Source of the DNA: Burkholderia sp. S171
Lineage (GTDB): Bacteria > Pseudomonadota > Gammaproteobacteria > Burkholderiales > Burkholderiaceae
DNA: 47,242 nucleotides
NCBI RefSeq assembly: GCF_009766085.1
Contig: NZ_LMUF01000012.1
Location: 1 to 47,242, forward strand
Direction: 5' to 3'
Under the pieces are notes generated by a model. That model was given only the letters and a program-made list of their open reading frames with translations, was not told the DNA's origin and did no database searches. Shown here in pieces: positions 23,826 through 32,018 of this stretch (its first letter is position 1; each line of letters opens with the position of its first letter). Made by a program: the position numbers and the translations under genes.

Positions 23826-24100
23826 ATTGTGGACGGCGACAATCAGCAAGTCCGGCGTAGCGACAATCATCTTGTCCGGTAGTTCGGAGTCGAAGGCGGC
23901 GTAGCCGCCGTAGACGACGAGCTGCCGGAAGGTGCCTGGTCGGCGGCAGAATAGGATGGGCGACTAGAAGCTAAAGAAGCAGTCAGCCCATGTCTGGAAC
24001 CCGCACCACCGATCGACAGGTCCGCCTCTACATGACTAATCGTAAAGTCACACGCAAGAAACCGCAGCTGCAAAGTCAGGCATGGCTTCGGCGATTTAGA
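23826..24100 (+). mobile_element. IS21-family remnant: left end and start of istA
   Basis: The left end reads TGTGGACGGCGACAATCAGC, and the core GCGACAATCA.C..GTCCGG occurs twice (23836 and 23859 region), as in the multiple terminal repeats of IS21 elements. A frame from 23991 then reads MSGTRTTDRQVRLYMTNRK, the usual start of IstA. After a frameshift HTQETAAAKSGMA (24045-24085) continues the IstA helix-turn-helix. Sequence similarity ends near 24095, where the TIR-like gene frame begins. IstB and the right end are missing. Confidence 0.7.
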
Positions 24101-24140
24101 CAGTAGTCATTGGTCGGTCAAAAACGTTGACCTGTATCAC

Positions 24141-24802
24141 GTGCTCACGCGTTATGGTCTAGTACGGCCCCCGGCGCAACCCACGGCCTTCACGACGGCT
24201 GCCGAGGTCGCGCCTGGCATCCGTCATCCGCTCGCCGAACAACTTGACGCATTGTGGCAACCGAGGGCGGGCTTTATACGGACGGCGGCACAGGCATCAG
24301 CGGCCGCCTCCAGAGCAAGTACGGTCCCTGCTGCGGCTTTGGACGGATCTACCCGAGAGTCGCGGCGCGTGTTCATCGTGCATGGTCACAATGTCGGCGT
24401 GCGTGAGGAGGTTGCGCGGTTCGTGGCGACCCTCGGGCTTGAGCCGGTGATCCTCCATGAGCAGGCCAACCAAGGGCGCACCATCCTAACCAAATTTCAG
24501 GAGGAGGCTGCCACCGCCGGGTTTGCGATCGTGCTGCTCACCGGCGATGACCGGGGGGCGTGGCCAACGCTGAACCGGAACAGTATCAGCCACGTGCGCG
24601 ACAGAACGTCGCATTCGAGTTTGGCTTCTTTGCCGGAAGTCTCGGGTTGAAGCACGTGTGTGCGCTAATCGACGGGCCGGTCGAGAAACCGTCTGACATC
24701 GACGGACTCGTGTATGTCTCACGAGCGGGGGAGTGGCGGATCCATCTCGCGAGAGAAATGAAGGCGGCCGGTCTCCCGATTGACGCCTCGAAACTCATCT
24801 GA
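24141..24802 (+). pseudogene. TIR-like (CAP12/Pycsar-type) nucleotide-binding protein, out of frame at a G6 tract
   Basis: The C-terminal domain is recognisable as the TIR-like nucleotide-binding family: RRVFIVHGHNVGVREEVARF, then LGLEPVILHEQANQGRTIL and FAIVLLTGDDRG. The rest of the domain continues in the next frame: QPRARQNVAFEFGFFAGSLG, VCALIDGP and GEWRIHLAREMKAAGLPI. The shift lies at six G residues (24553-24558); one extra G would give an uninterrupted protein ending at 24802. The 5' end also looks lost: codons upstream of the GTG at 24141 (KNVDLYHV) appear coding but run into the IS21 remnant. Proteins of this family are NAD-degrading or nucleotide-sensing effectors in CBASS and Pycsar anti-phage systems. 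Here it is the first gene of a three-gene set. Confidence 0.7.
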
Positions 24803-24894
24803 CATTGCCATGCCATCGCTACTCGGTCGCACTGTATGGGGCGCCCGGGAGGCAATGCGGTGATGGTCACGATTGGCAGACTGAGGAAAACGTT

Positions 24895-25620
24895 ATGACG
24901 AACTGGCAAGATTTTGCGGTGGTGACGCTGTCGTCGGCCAGCGCGAGCATGGTCCTCAGTAGCGCCTTGGTCTGGCTGCTGCGCACCTGGATCGGCGAGC
25001 GTGTGCGCGGTGCGATACAGGACGAGTATGCGCAAAAGATCGAGACTTTGAAGGCGCAATTGCAAGCCGATGCGAATCTAAAGCTTGAAACCTACAAGGC
25101 GGCTCTGAAAGGGCAGGGCGACGTTGAACTTGAGAAGCTCCGTGCATCGTTGTCAGTCGAGGCAGCTGCACGCAACGCGCAATACGGCGGACTGATCGAG
25201 CGCCGCTTCAACGCTGTCGCTTCAGCGCATGGACTGCTTTTGCGTTTTCATCAGGCGGTGCAGCAGATGGTGCAACCTGATCTGTTTGCGCGAGGGCCAA
25301 GCAACGACGAACGGTCCGAGACGGTGTATCAAGCCAGCGTGGCTTTCGAAAAAGCTTATCCGGATCAAAAAATTTTCTTGCCCAAATTGTTAAGCGACCA
25401 AATAGACCACATCCGACAGTCGCTTGTGAGCAATGCCAACGTCTACCAGATGCTGATAGCGCCCAAGCAAGACTATGAGCATCACCTCAAGGTTTATGTG
25501 AAGGTCAATGACGACCTACCAAAAACAATCGCAGCGCTGGAGGCCGAACTGCGTGCGTTGATGGGCGACAAAGTAGATGCGCTGTCGGCACCGGGTGCCC
25601 CGTTGCTCGAACCGGAGTAA
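24895..25620 (+). CDS. Membrane-anchored coiled-coil protein of the candidate defence operon
   Basis: 241 residues. The start at 24895 is chosen for the GAGGAAAA site upstream. One N-terminal membrane segment (VTLSSASASMVLSSALVWLL) is followed by a long helical region (YAQKIETLKAQLQADANLKL, then LEKLRASLSVEAAARNAQYG), a probable coiled coil facing the cytoplasm, and a helical C-terminal domain (FHQAVQQMVQPDLF onward) ending in LEAELRALMGDKVDAL. No enzymatic motif is seen. It lies 92 bp after the TIR-like gene and overlaps nothing; the next gene begins 7 bp later, so the three are probably one operon. It could act as a membrane sensor or anchor. Confidence 0.65.
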   Translation: MTNWQDFAVVTLSSASASMVLSSALVWLLRTWIGERVRGAIQDEYAQKIETLKAQLQADANLKLETYKAALKGQGDVELEKLRASLSVEAAARNAQYGGLIERRFNAVASAHGLLLRFHQAVQQMVQPDLFARGPSNDERSETVYQASVAFEKAYPDQKIFLPKLLSDQIDHIRQSLVSNANVYQMLIAPKQDYEHHLKVYVKVNDDLPKTIAALEAELRALMGDKVDALSAPGAPLLEPE

Positions 25621-25626
25621 AGCGCC

Positions 25627-26453
25627 ATGGCTCGCCCAAAAATTCAATGGACCGATGCGCAGCTGCGCAGCTGCGCGACATCATGAGTATGCTTGCTTCG
25701 ATTGATCGTAAATTCCCGGTTGATAATGCGCGGTTTCTTGACCAGCTGATAGACGCGGTCCGCGCAATTACCGGTCGCCTGTACGGCGCGACGACTTATT
25801 CGCTGCTGCTGCGAGATGTCGCAACCGGGTTAGGCATTGAACGTCATCCTAGCTCAACAACGATCCAGAAAGCGGTCTCTCGTGCGCAGTCACTGGCGCC
25901 AGCGGAAGCCGACGAATTGACGTCGAGCGACATGGCCGCTTGGCGTCGGGCGCTGATCCCGGTTGTTCGCGACGCGCTTGGCCCTCTGCACGCCCTGCTA
26001 GCCGAGCAACACACTGCGCCGGCGCGCTCCACCACCGAAGTAAAGGGCGACACGGTTGAACTCATCCAGCGGCTTCAAATGGCCGAGCTTGTTCTGCATG
26101 ATGCACATGCTCGCGTTCGGCGACTCGAAGACGAGAACGGTCGTTTGCGGCGGGAAGCCGCGCAAGCCGAAGCACGCGCCTCAAGCGCTGAGTCCCGCAT
26201 TACTCAGTTATTTGAGGAGTTACTTCGGAAATTTTCGGAGTCGGCATCCGGTGCTGATTTCTTAGGGAAAATTGCTAAGCGGCTTGACGGTACGGAGCAG
26301 TTTCTCAAGATGCAAAACGACGCGGTTCGCTTGCAGGTGACGGCAGAAGCAGATACATTGCGGCGCCAAGTCAAACAGCTACGTGAGCAAATCGACCACT
26401 TGCAGATCGACAACGATCAGTTTCGCCGTGCTTTGACAAAACAAAAAGAGTAA
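25627..26453 (+). CDS. Coiled-coil protein, frame broken by an 8-bp tandem duplication
   Basis: From the ATG at 25627 (GGAG overlapping the previous stop) the frame reads MARPKIQWTDAQLRS and then stops at 25684. Two tandem copies of GCGCAGCT (25657-25664, 25665-25672) cause this. With one copy the protein continues as MARPKIQWTDAQLRDIMSML to 26453 (about 272 residues). As sequenced, translation could begin only at 25647, 25683 or later. The N-terminal part (NARFLDQLIDAVRAITGRLY, IERHPSSTTIQKAVSRAQ) is helical and may bind DNA. The C-terminal part (RVRRLEDENGRLRREAAQAE onward, TLRRQVKQLREQIDHLQIDN) is a clear coiled coil. Confidence 0.6.
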
Positions 26454-26485
26454 TAAATTCTAAAATGCGTCGATTGCTATCGATG

Positions 26486-26538
26486 ATTGTCGACAAGTTA
26501 GACGTCCGTGTCGAATGTCTCAAAGTGGCCGATCCGTG
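26486..26538 (+). repeat. Copy B of the ~50-bp element shared with 15474-15526
   Basis: TGTCGACAAG, then GTGTCGAATGTCTCAAAGTG GCCGATCC matches copy A in order and spacing, immediately after the candidate defence operon. It may be an inactive mobile-element end. Confidence 0.4.
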
Positions 26539-26646
26539 ACATTCGAAACGCTTACCGGCACGACTAGTCGGGTAGTTGTGTGAAGCCGGAGTCATACGGC
26601 CGGATGGTAGTGAGGTCTCTCATGGCCTACCATCTCCCATAGTCAG

Positions 26647-26790
26647 TCATTCAAGGTAGAAGAGTGAAACCAGGCATACCGCTGCATCACTTGCATCGCA
26701 ATTCATCGGTCGCATAACTTTATCGAAAACTGCTGCGCCAGCGATGTCACAGACGGCAACTAACAACAATACAAGCCATACAAGCCGCAC
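26647..26790 (-). CDS. Possible small secreted or membrane peptide (47 aa)
   Basis: A 47-residue frame starts at GTG (26790-26788) with AGAGG six bases upstream. It encodes RLVWLVLLLVAVCDIAGAAV, a hydrophobic N-terminal segment like a signal peptide or membrane anchor, then a short polar tail with two Cys (MNCDAS, AVCLVS). No homology is known to me. From 26791 to 27148 I see nothing further. Confidence 0.35.
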   Translation of the reverse strand: MRLVWLVLLLVAVCDIAGAAVFDKVMRPMNCDASDAAVCLVSLFYLE

Positions 26791-27148
26791 GAATGCCTCT
26801 ACTTTGTAATGGGTATTTCCATAGCCTGGGGGCGCGGAAACGGGGTTAGGGCAAAGTTACTCGGGCACCGCCACGAAAGGGGCTGCAACAGACAAACCGA
26901 ACCCATTACTACCGCGCCACATCTCTACCGGGAGCACGCATTCGCTGACAGTGTGACTGACGTTCGTGGTTATCGGTGTGGGAACGGCAGGAAAGTGACC
27001 TGTAGCCGCCCCACCGACGTCGCCGCCTCAATGTCCGCAACGGCCGAACAGTACGCACCGCTGTCCACCAGATTCCGACTCCCCCTGCCGAGCGGCTCGC
27101 GAGGACAAACAACATCCCCGTCTCCGCAAAACGAAAAACAAAACCGCC

Positions 27149-28276
27149 CTACCCAATACGATCCAACCCCTCCGCAAGCCTTCCCACTGCACTTTCAACG
27201 TCGTGCAGTTTTTCCAAGCCGAATAATCCGATGCGGAAGGTTTTAAAATCCTCAGGCTCATCGCATTGCAGAGGAACGCCGGCTGCGATCTGCAAGCCGG
27301 CATTTGCGAACTTCTTGCCGGACCGTATGCCGTCATCGTCCGTGTAGCTGACCACAACGCCCGGCGCCTCAAACCCTCGGGCCGCCACGCTTTTGAAACC
27401 TCTGTCAGCGAGAAGTGAGCGAACGCGTTTGCCGAGTTCGAGCTGCTCCGCTCTCACTTTATCGAAGCCGTATGCCTCGGTCTCTTTCATGACGTCACGC
27501 AGCGTCGCAAGACCGTCCGTGGGCATAGTCGCGTGGTAGGCGAACCCGCCGTTCTCGTAGGCTTCCATGATTTGCAGCCATTTGCGAAGATCGCAAGCGA
27601 AACTGGTGCTTGTCGTTCCGTCAATTCTTTCGCGGGCGAGCGGGCTGAGCATCACCAGTCCGCAGCACGGCGACGCGCTCCATCCCTTTTGCGGCGCGCT
27701 GATCAGGACGTCAACGCCGCACGCCTTCATGTCGACCCAGACCGTGCCGGAGGCAATGCAATCCAGTACGAACATACCGCCCACGGCGTGCACGGCGTCA
27801 GCCACCGCGCGCAAATAAGTATCGGGCAGCATGATCCCGGATGCAGTTTCGACATGCGGCGCAAAGACCAGATCCGGCTTGTTTTCCCGAATCGCGGCGA
27901 CCACATCGTCGACCGGCGGCGGTGCATAGGCAGCCTGTCTTCCTTGTTCGACCGGACGCGCCTTCAGCACGATCGATTCAGACGGAATGCCGCCCATGTC
28001 GAAAATCTGCGACCAGCGGAAACTGAACCAGCCATTACGAATAACCAGACACTTCCGGTTCGTCGCGAACTGCCGGGCAACGGCTTCCATGCCGAACGTC
28101 CCGCTGCCCGGAACAACAACGGCCGACTTCGCGTTGTAGACTTTTTTCAGGGAATCGGAAATATCGCGCACGACTCCTTGAAAGAGCTGCGACATATGAT
28201 TGATTGATCGGTCGGTGTAAACGACTGAATATTCGAGGAGTCCCTCGCGGTCGACATCGGGAAGTAAGCCTGGCAC
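27149..28276 (-). CDS. Class V aminotransferase (alanine-glyoxylate / serine-pyruvate type)
   Basis: 375 residues from GTG (GGAG upstream), the usual length. PLP-binding Lys is K197 in ISAPQKGWSASP; D172 in VLDCIASG contacts the pyridine ring; PGSGTFGMEA (56-65) is the phosphate-binding turn. These fit the small class V enzymes that transfer amino groups from alanine, serine or 2-aminoethylphosphonate to glyoxylate or pyruvate. The cytosolic substrate cannot be fixed from sequence. No operon partner: the next gene upstream on the strand is over 1 kb away in the polysaccharide cluster. Confidence 0.85.
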   Translation of the reverse strand: MPGLLPDVDREGLLEYSVVYTDRSINHMSQLFQGVVRDISDSLKKVYNAKSAVVVPGSGTFGMEAVARQFATNRKCLVIRNGWFSFRWSQIFDMGGIPSESIVLKARPVEQGRQAAYAPPPVDDVVAAIRENKPDLVFAPHVETASGIMLPDTYLRAVADAVHAVGGMFVLDCIASGTVWVDMKACGVDVLISAPQKGWSASPCCGLVMLSPLARERIDGTTSTSFACDLRKWLQIMEAYENGGFAYHATMPTDGLATLRDVMKETEAYGFDKVRAEQLELGKRVRSLLADRGFKSVAARGFEAPGVVVSYTDDDGIRSGKKFANAGLQIAAGVPLQCDEPEDFKTFRIGLFGLEKLHDVESAVGRLAEGLDRIG

Positions 28277-28411
28277 GGTTGTCTCCGGTTATAGATGAAT
28301 ATAAGGATCGGATACTGATTCTAACGAAGCCGCCTGTGGCTGAGGTAAAAAGGATTTTGGCGTTGCTGCAGTTGTACCAGATCACGAATGCCGCTCGCTT
28401 GAAGCATCGTT

Positions 28412-29269
28412 TTATTCGCTGGTTTGCGCACGCATGGAGAGAAGCGCGCCAACAAGCTCCGTGGAAACATAATGCGGACCATCGAACAAATACACGCGAT
28501 ACCCCTTGTAAGCAACAAGCTGAGGCAAAAGCTCCGCCGGCGTCGCGGCCCGAAAACCTCCGCCTTCCTTCGGGCGAAACGCCTCGGCAATGATCCGCAC
28601 GCGGCGCTTGCCCAGCGTCTCCGACAGCGCATCCGCGTATTCTCGCGCCGCCCTCGGCCCGCGTGCATACACGCCGCAGCCGTCCTGGAAAAATACGCCG
28701 ATATCCTTCGGCAACCAGGTATCGAGCCATTGCGCGAGCGCCCTGCCACCCACGTTTGCCCGGTCATAAACGCTGATCCACAACGGCCGCGGCAACGCAG
28801 CAAGCAGCGGCCCGAGCTGCGCGGCATCGGCCCACGTGGAGTCGATTTCAACCGGAAAGTACCAGCCAGCCACATGCACCGGTGGACGGACTGCCGCGAG
28901 CCGCACCGACTGTGCGACGAGATCCGCGATCTGCGTCCTCGCCGTGTTCTCGTCGAAACGGCCGGCCAGCCCCACGATCACATTGCTCGCCCAACGCTCA
29001 TTGGCAATGCGCGTCCAGTCGGGCACGCGTGCTGCCATCGGCAAGCCGGCGCCGGGCAGGAAAGACTGACCGTCAACCGCCGTCCACTGCACGAGCAGAT
29101 CGCGCACGCCGAGCTTGTCCCAGTCGCCATGCGGATCAATATGATCCCCGTCGATCTGCCACACCACGCCCTCGGCCAACGACGCCGTTTCATCCGCTTC
29201 GAGCGCGCAGCCCGGCGTCAGCGACGTGAACATCGTGAGCAAGGTCACGGCCATCAGCCGCCGGCGCAT
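28412..29269 (-). CDS. Glycoside-hydrolase-like exported lipoprotein (DUF4434-like)
   Basis: 285 residues from the ATG at 29269. The start gives MRRRLMAVTLLTMFTSLTPG followed by Cys, an export signal with a loose lipobox; an in-frame ATG at 29332 is the alternative. The mature protein has DLLVQWTAVDG, VIVGLAGRFDE, HVAGWYFPVEID, PLWISVYD and DIGVFFQDGCGV, the strand-end motifs of a TIM-barrel resembling DUF4434 glycoside-hydrolase-like proteins; E in PVEID and D in FQDG could be catalytic. It is the last gene of the NfrA/NfrB-like operon, so it probably trims or releases the exported glycan in the periplasm. Confidence 0.6.
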   Translation of the reverse strand: MRRRLMAVTLLTMFTSLTPGCALEADETASLAEGVVWQIDGDHIDPHGDWDKLGVRDLLVQWTAVDGQSFLPGAGLPMAARVPDWTRIANERWASNVIVGLAGRFDENTARTQIADLVAQSVRLAAVRPPVHVAGWYFPVEIDSTWADAAQLGPLLAALPRPLWISVYDRANVGGRALAQWLDTWLPKDIGVFFQDGCGVYARGPRAAREYADALSETLGKRRVRIIAEAFRPKEGGGFRAATPAELLPQLVAYKGYRVYLFDGPHYVSTELVGALLSMRAQTSE

Positions 29270-29450
29270 GCCGTCGGGTTCATCATGAACTTGGCCGGCT
29301 ACGTCATGCGCGGTGCGATTTTCATCAGGCATACGGAGCCGGTTTCGAGGGGAGTATCGGTAATTGCGACGGTCGCCGCGACAATCACGCACGGCATCCG
29401 ATCGACTCCGATTAAATCACATAAGACGCAAGACGCATTGGCATCGTAAA

Positions 29451-32018
29451 TCAGTAGGAATAGATGGCGCCGAAGAACAAGCCGCGGGAACGATCGTCGC
29501 CCGTAATGTGCCACCTGTATTGCACCGACAGATCCACATATGAACGCGGCGTATCGTACGCGCTGTCGCGCATCCAGTAGCGCGTCGACACGCCTACACC
29601 CGCGCCCACGGGGATACTGTGATCGATCGACGAATCGTAATCCGCGCCGATCACCGCGTACGGAAACACAGTCAGCTTGGGACTGATCGAATCGATACGG
29701 AACGTGCGGCCGCCTTCAATGTTGGTCGTCGCGTAGCAAGTCGCCGCGTTCAAGTAGCAGCCGCCTTCCGCGTACATCTGCTCGGTCCACCACGACGGTT
29801 TGTCGATATGGCGCTCCGTGCCGACGCCGCCCGAATACGCGATCCGCGCGAGCCAGTCGTTGTTCACGTGCGAGCCGATCGGGAAAATGTGCTCTATCGC
29901 AAAGATCGTGTTGCTGCTGGCGAAGGGCTTTACGCGCGCACCGATCACGTTCTCCAGCGTCGATGCGCCGCTCGGGCCGCCATCCCTCACGCCGAAGCTT
30001 TCGTATCCGCGCGTATAGACTTCGAACATGCGGTCGTCGAGGCTGCCGAACGGCCGCCAGTACGCTTCCGCGCCGGCCTGCCAGTTGTTCGCAATACCCG
30101 GCGAAGGCGTCGATGCAAAGCCCGACTGCAAGCCCGCGCTGCGATAGTTCGTGGATACGCTGAAGCCCCAGTCGCGGGTCACGTTAGCGTGCGCGTTGCG
30201 CATGTCGAGCAGTTGCTGCGGCGTCGCGGCTGGATCGCCTTCCGCCGGCGTAATGCCTGCGTCGATCGCACGTTCGAAATACATCGCCGCGTCTTTGTTC
30301 TGGTGCGCGTGGGCCGCGGTATAGGCCATATCCGCGTTCGCCCTGGACGGCAGTTCTCCCGCTTGATCCGCCTGTTTGAAACGCTGGTATGCGACGCCAT
30401 TTTCGCCGGCGCGCTGGGCGATGTATGCAGCACTCAGATCGGGCATGCCGTCCAGCAGGCCATCGCGCACAACCGCCTTCGCTTCGCGCGCGGCGGCAGC
30501 GGCCTGATGATCGTTCGTCAGCGCATTGATTAGTTCTACACGATGCTGCGGATCATCAGGCGCCGCAGCAACGGCCTTGCGCTCGAATTCGATGGCGGCT
30601 TTCTTGTCGCCTCGCTGGGTGGCCGCGACAGCATTCCGCGCAGCCGAAAAGCCGGGATCGGCGGGATAGACGTAGCACAACGCACCATACTCGGTGGTGT
30701 CGCAAGCTATATCCGGACGCAACGCAGGGTCGATGGACGCGGTCGTCGCAGATGCTTTCGACGCACCCGCAGCGAGCAGTTGCTTCGCTTTGAAGCGGCG
30801 CGCGGCGAGTGGCGGATCGGTATCGTCGCGCACGAACTTCAGCGGCGCGAGCAGGTCGAGCGCGCGTTGCGGCTGGCCTTCGTTATTCCACACATCGGCG
30901 ATGATCGTGCGCGTCACGCGCTGGTCCCGTTGCGTCGCGCCTTTTTCCTGCAGTGCCTTCGCGAAATCTGCATCGGCTAGTTCAACGTTGCCTTGCGCCG
31001 CGCGCGCATAACCGCGCAGCGTCCACAGCATGATGTCGTTGCGCCCGTTCGCAGTACCGTACGCAATGCCGTCCGACGCAGCAGCCTCCACGCCGGACAG
31101 ATCGTTCGCGGCGAACAGTGCGTCGATTAACTGGATCCGGTAGCCCGTCCGATCGGGGGCATAGGCGATCGCCTGGCGTATCAACTCGACCGCTTGCGAA
31201 ATATCGCCCTGACTTAGCGCGGCGAACGCGTCGCTGGAACACTTTGGCGCGAGACGATTGCCGATAAACGAACGACGCGATCGCAATGCATCCGTGTCGC
31301 CGAACCGCTTGGCCGCGTCCTCGTCGGCATCGAACGCGACGGCATCCTGTCCCGCGTTGCTCGCTGCGTCGATCTGAAGCAGACGCAACCGCAGCACATC
31401 CGGACGCAACGCAATAGCTTCGCCCGCGGCCTTCGCCGAGCCGGCGAAATCCTTGCTGGCGTAGAGCGCGTACGCACGTTGCGCAGCGGCGAATGCCGCG
31501 CCCGTGAGGGGCTTCTCATTCGCTTCGCCTGGCACCGATGCCGCCGATACGTTAACCGCCTTTCGTTTGCCGCGCGTGCTTCGAGCTTGCGTGCCGACAT
31601 TCGTTGATCTGCTCAACGCCTTGATCTGCGCGCGCCGCGAGACGAGCGCCTGATCCGGGCCGATCTCGACAATTGCGTCGTTTAGCGAAACAACGGCAGC
31701 CTCATAGTGATGCGCCGCCGCCAGCGAGTTAGCGAGGAGCAGGCGCAGCGACACTACATCAGGACGCTGACGGATCGCTTCGCGCGCTTGCGCTGCACCC
31801 GTTTCGTAATCGAGACGTGCGAACGAAGCGTAGCCCTCCTGAGCGACACGATACGCAGCGCCGGAAAGCGGCAGCGGCAACTCGCCAGATGCCGCAGACG
31901 AGGCGGCCTGTGCGGCCGTGCCGAAGCACAGCGCAGCCGCGACTATCATGGCGGCCACATGGGTGTTCGGTGTCAAAGCTGCGAACCTGCAAAAGTGGGG
32001 TGTCACGTCGAGCTTCAT
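29451..32018 (-). CDS. nfrA: NfrA-like TPR / outer-membrane protein
   Basis: 855 residues (E. coli NfrA, the phage N4 receptor, is about 990). The N-terminal export signal is MIVAAALCFGTAAQA, perhaps with a cytoplasmic lead. TPR-like repeats follow through about residue 590, including two near copies of a block (PLSGAAYRVAQEGYASFARL and PLTGAAFAAAQRAYALYASK). The C-terminal 250 residues are strand-rich and end in LSVQYRW and LFFGAIYSY, an outer-membrane barrel with terminal aromatic residue, as in the NfrA C-terminal domain and BcsC. The ATG overlaps the NfrB stop (TGATG), so translation is coupled. It probably carries the polymer through the outer membrane. Confidence 0.8.
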   Translation of the reverse strand: MKLDVTPHFCRFAALTPNTHVAAMIVAAALCFGTAAQAASSAASGELPLPLSGAAYRVAQEGYASFARLDYETGAAQAREAIRQRPDVVSLRLLLANSLAAAHHYEAAVVSLNDAIVEIGPDQALVSRRAQIKALSRSTNVGTQARSTRGKRKAVNVSAASVPGEANEKPLTGAAFAAAQRAYALYASKDFAGSAKAAGEAIALRPDVLRLRLLQIDAASNAGQDAVAFDADEDAAKRFGDTDALRSRRSFIGNRLAPKCSSDAFAALSQGDISQAVELIRQAIAYAPDRTGYRIQLIDALFAANDLSGVEAAASDGIAYGTANGRNDIMLWTLRGYARAAQGNVELADADFAKALQEKGATQRDQRVTRTIIADVWNNEGQPQRALDLLAPLKFVRDDTDPPLAARRFKAKQLLAAGASKASATTASIDPALRPDIACDTTEYGALCYVYPADPGFSAARNAVAATQRGDKKAAIEFERKAVAAAPDDPQHRVELINALTNDHQAAAAAREAKAVVRDGLLDGMPDLSAAYIAQRAGENGVAYQRFKQADQAGELPSRANADMAYTAAHAHQNKDAAMYFERAIDAGITPAEGDPAATPQQLLDMRNAHANVTRDWGFSVSTNYRSAGLQSGFASTPSPGIANNWQAGAEAYWRPFGSLDDRMFEVYTRGYESFGVRDGGPSGASTLENVIGARVKPFASSNTIFAIEHIFPIGSHVNNDWLARIAYSGGVGTERHIDKPSWWTEQMYAEGGCYLNAATCYATTNIEGGRTFRIDSISPKLTVFPYAVIGADYDSSIDHSIPVGAGVGVSTRYWMRDSAYDTPRSYVDLSVQYRWHITGDDRSRGLFFGAIYSY

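Noticed and set aside
24141..24650. Intact shorter TIR-like protein
   Set aside because: The frame after the G6 tract loses all family similarity, while the next frame continues it, so this is a frameshifted gene and not a naturally short form.
26809..27246. 145-aa plus-strand frame
   Set aside because: Overlaps the aminotransferase end, poor composition and no ribosome site.
28424..29449. 341-aa plus-strand frame
   Set aside because: Arg/Pro/His-rich shadow antisense to the glycoside-hydrolase-like gene, a usual effect of high GC.
29619..30533. 304-aa plus-strand frame
   Set aside because: Arg- and Val-rich shadow of the NfrA-like gene; no ribosome site or motif.
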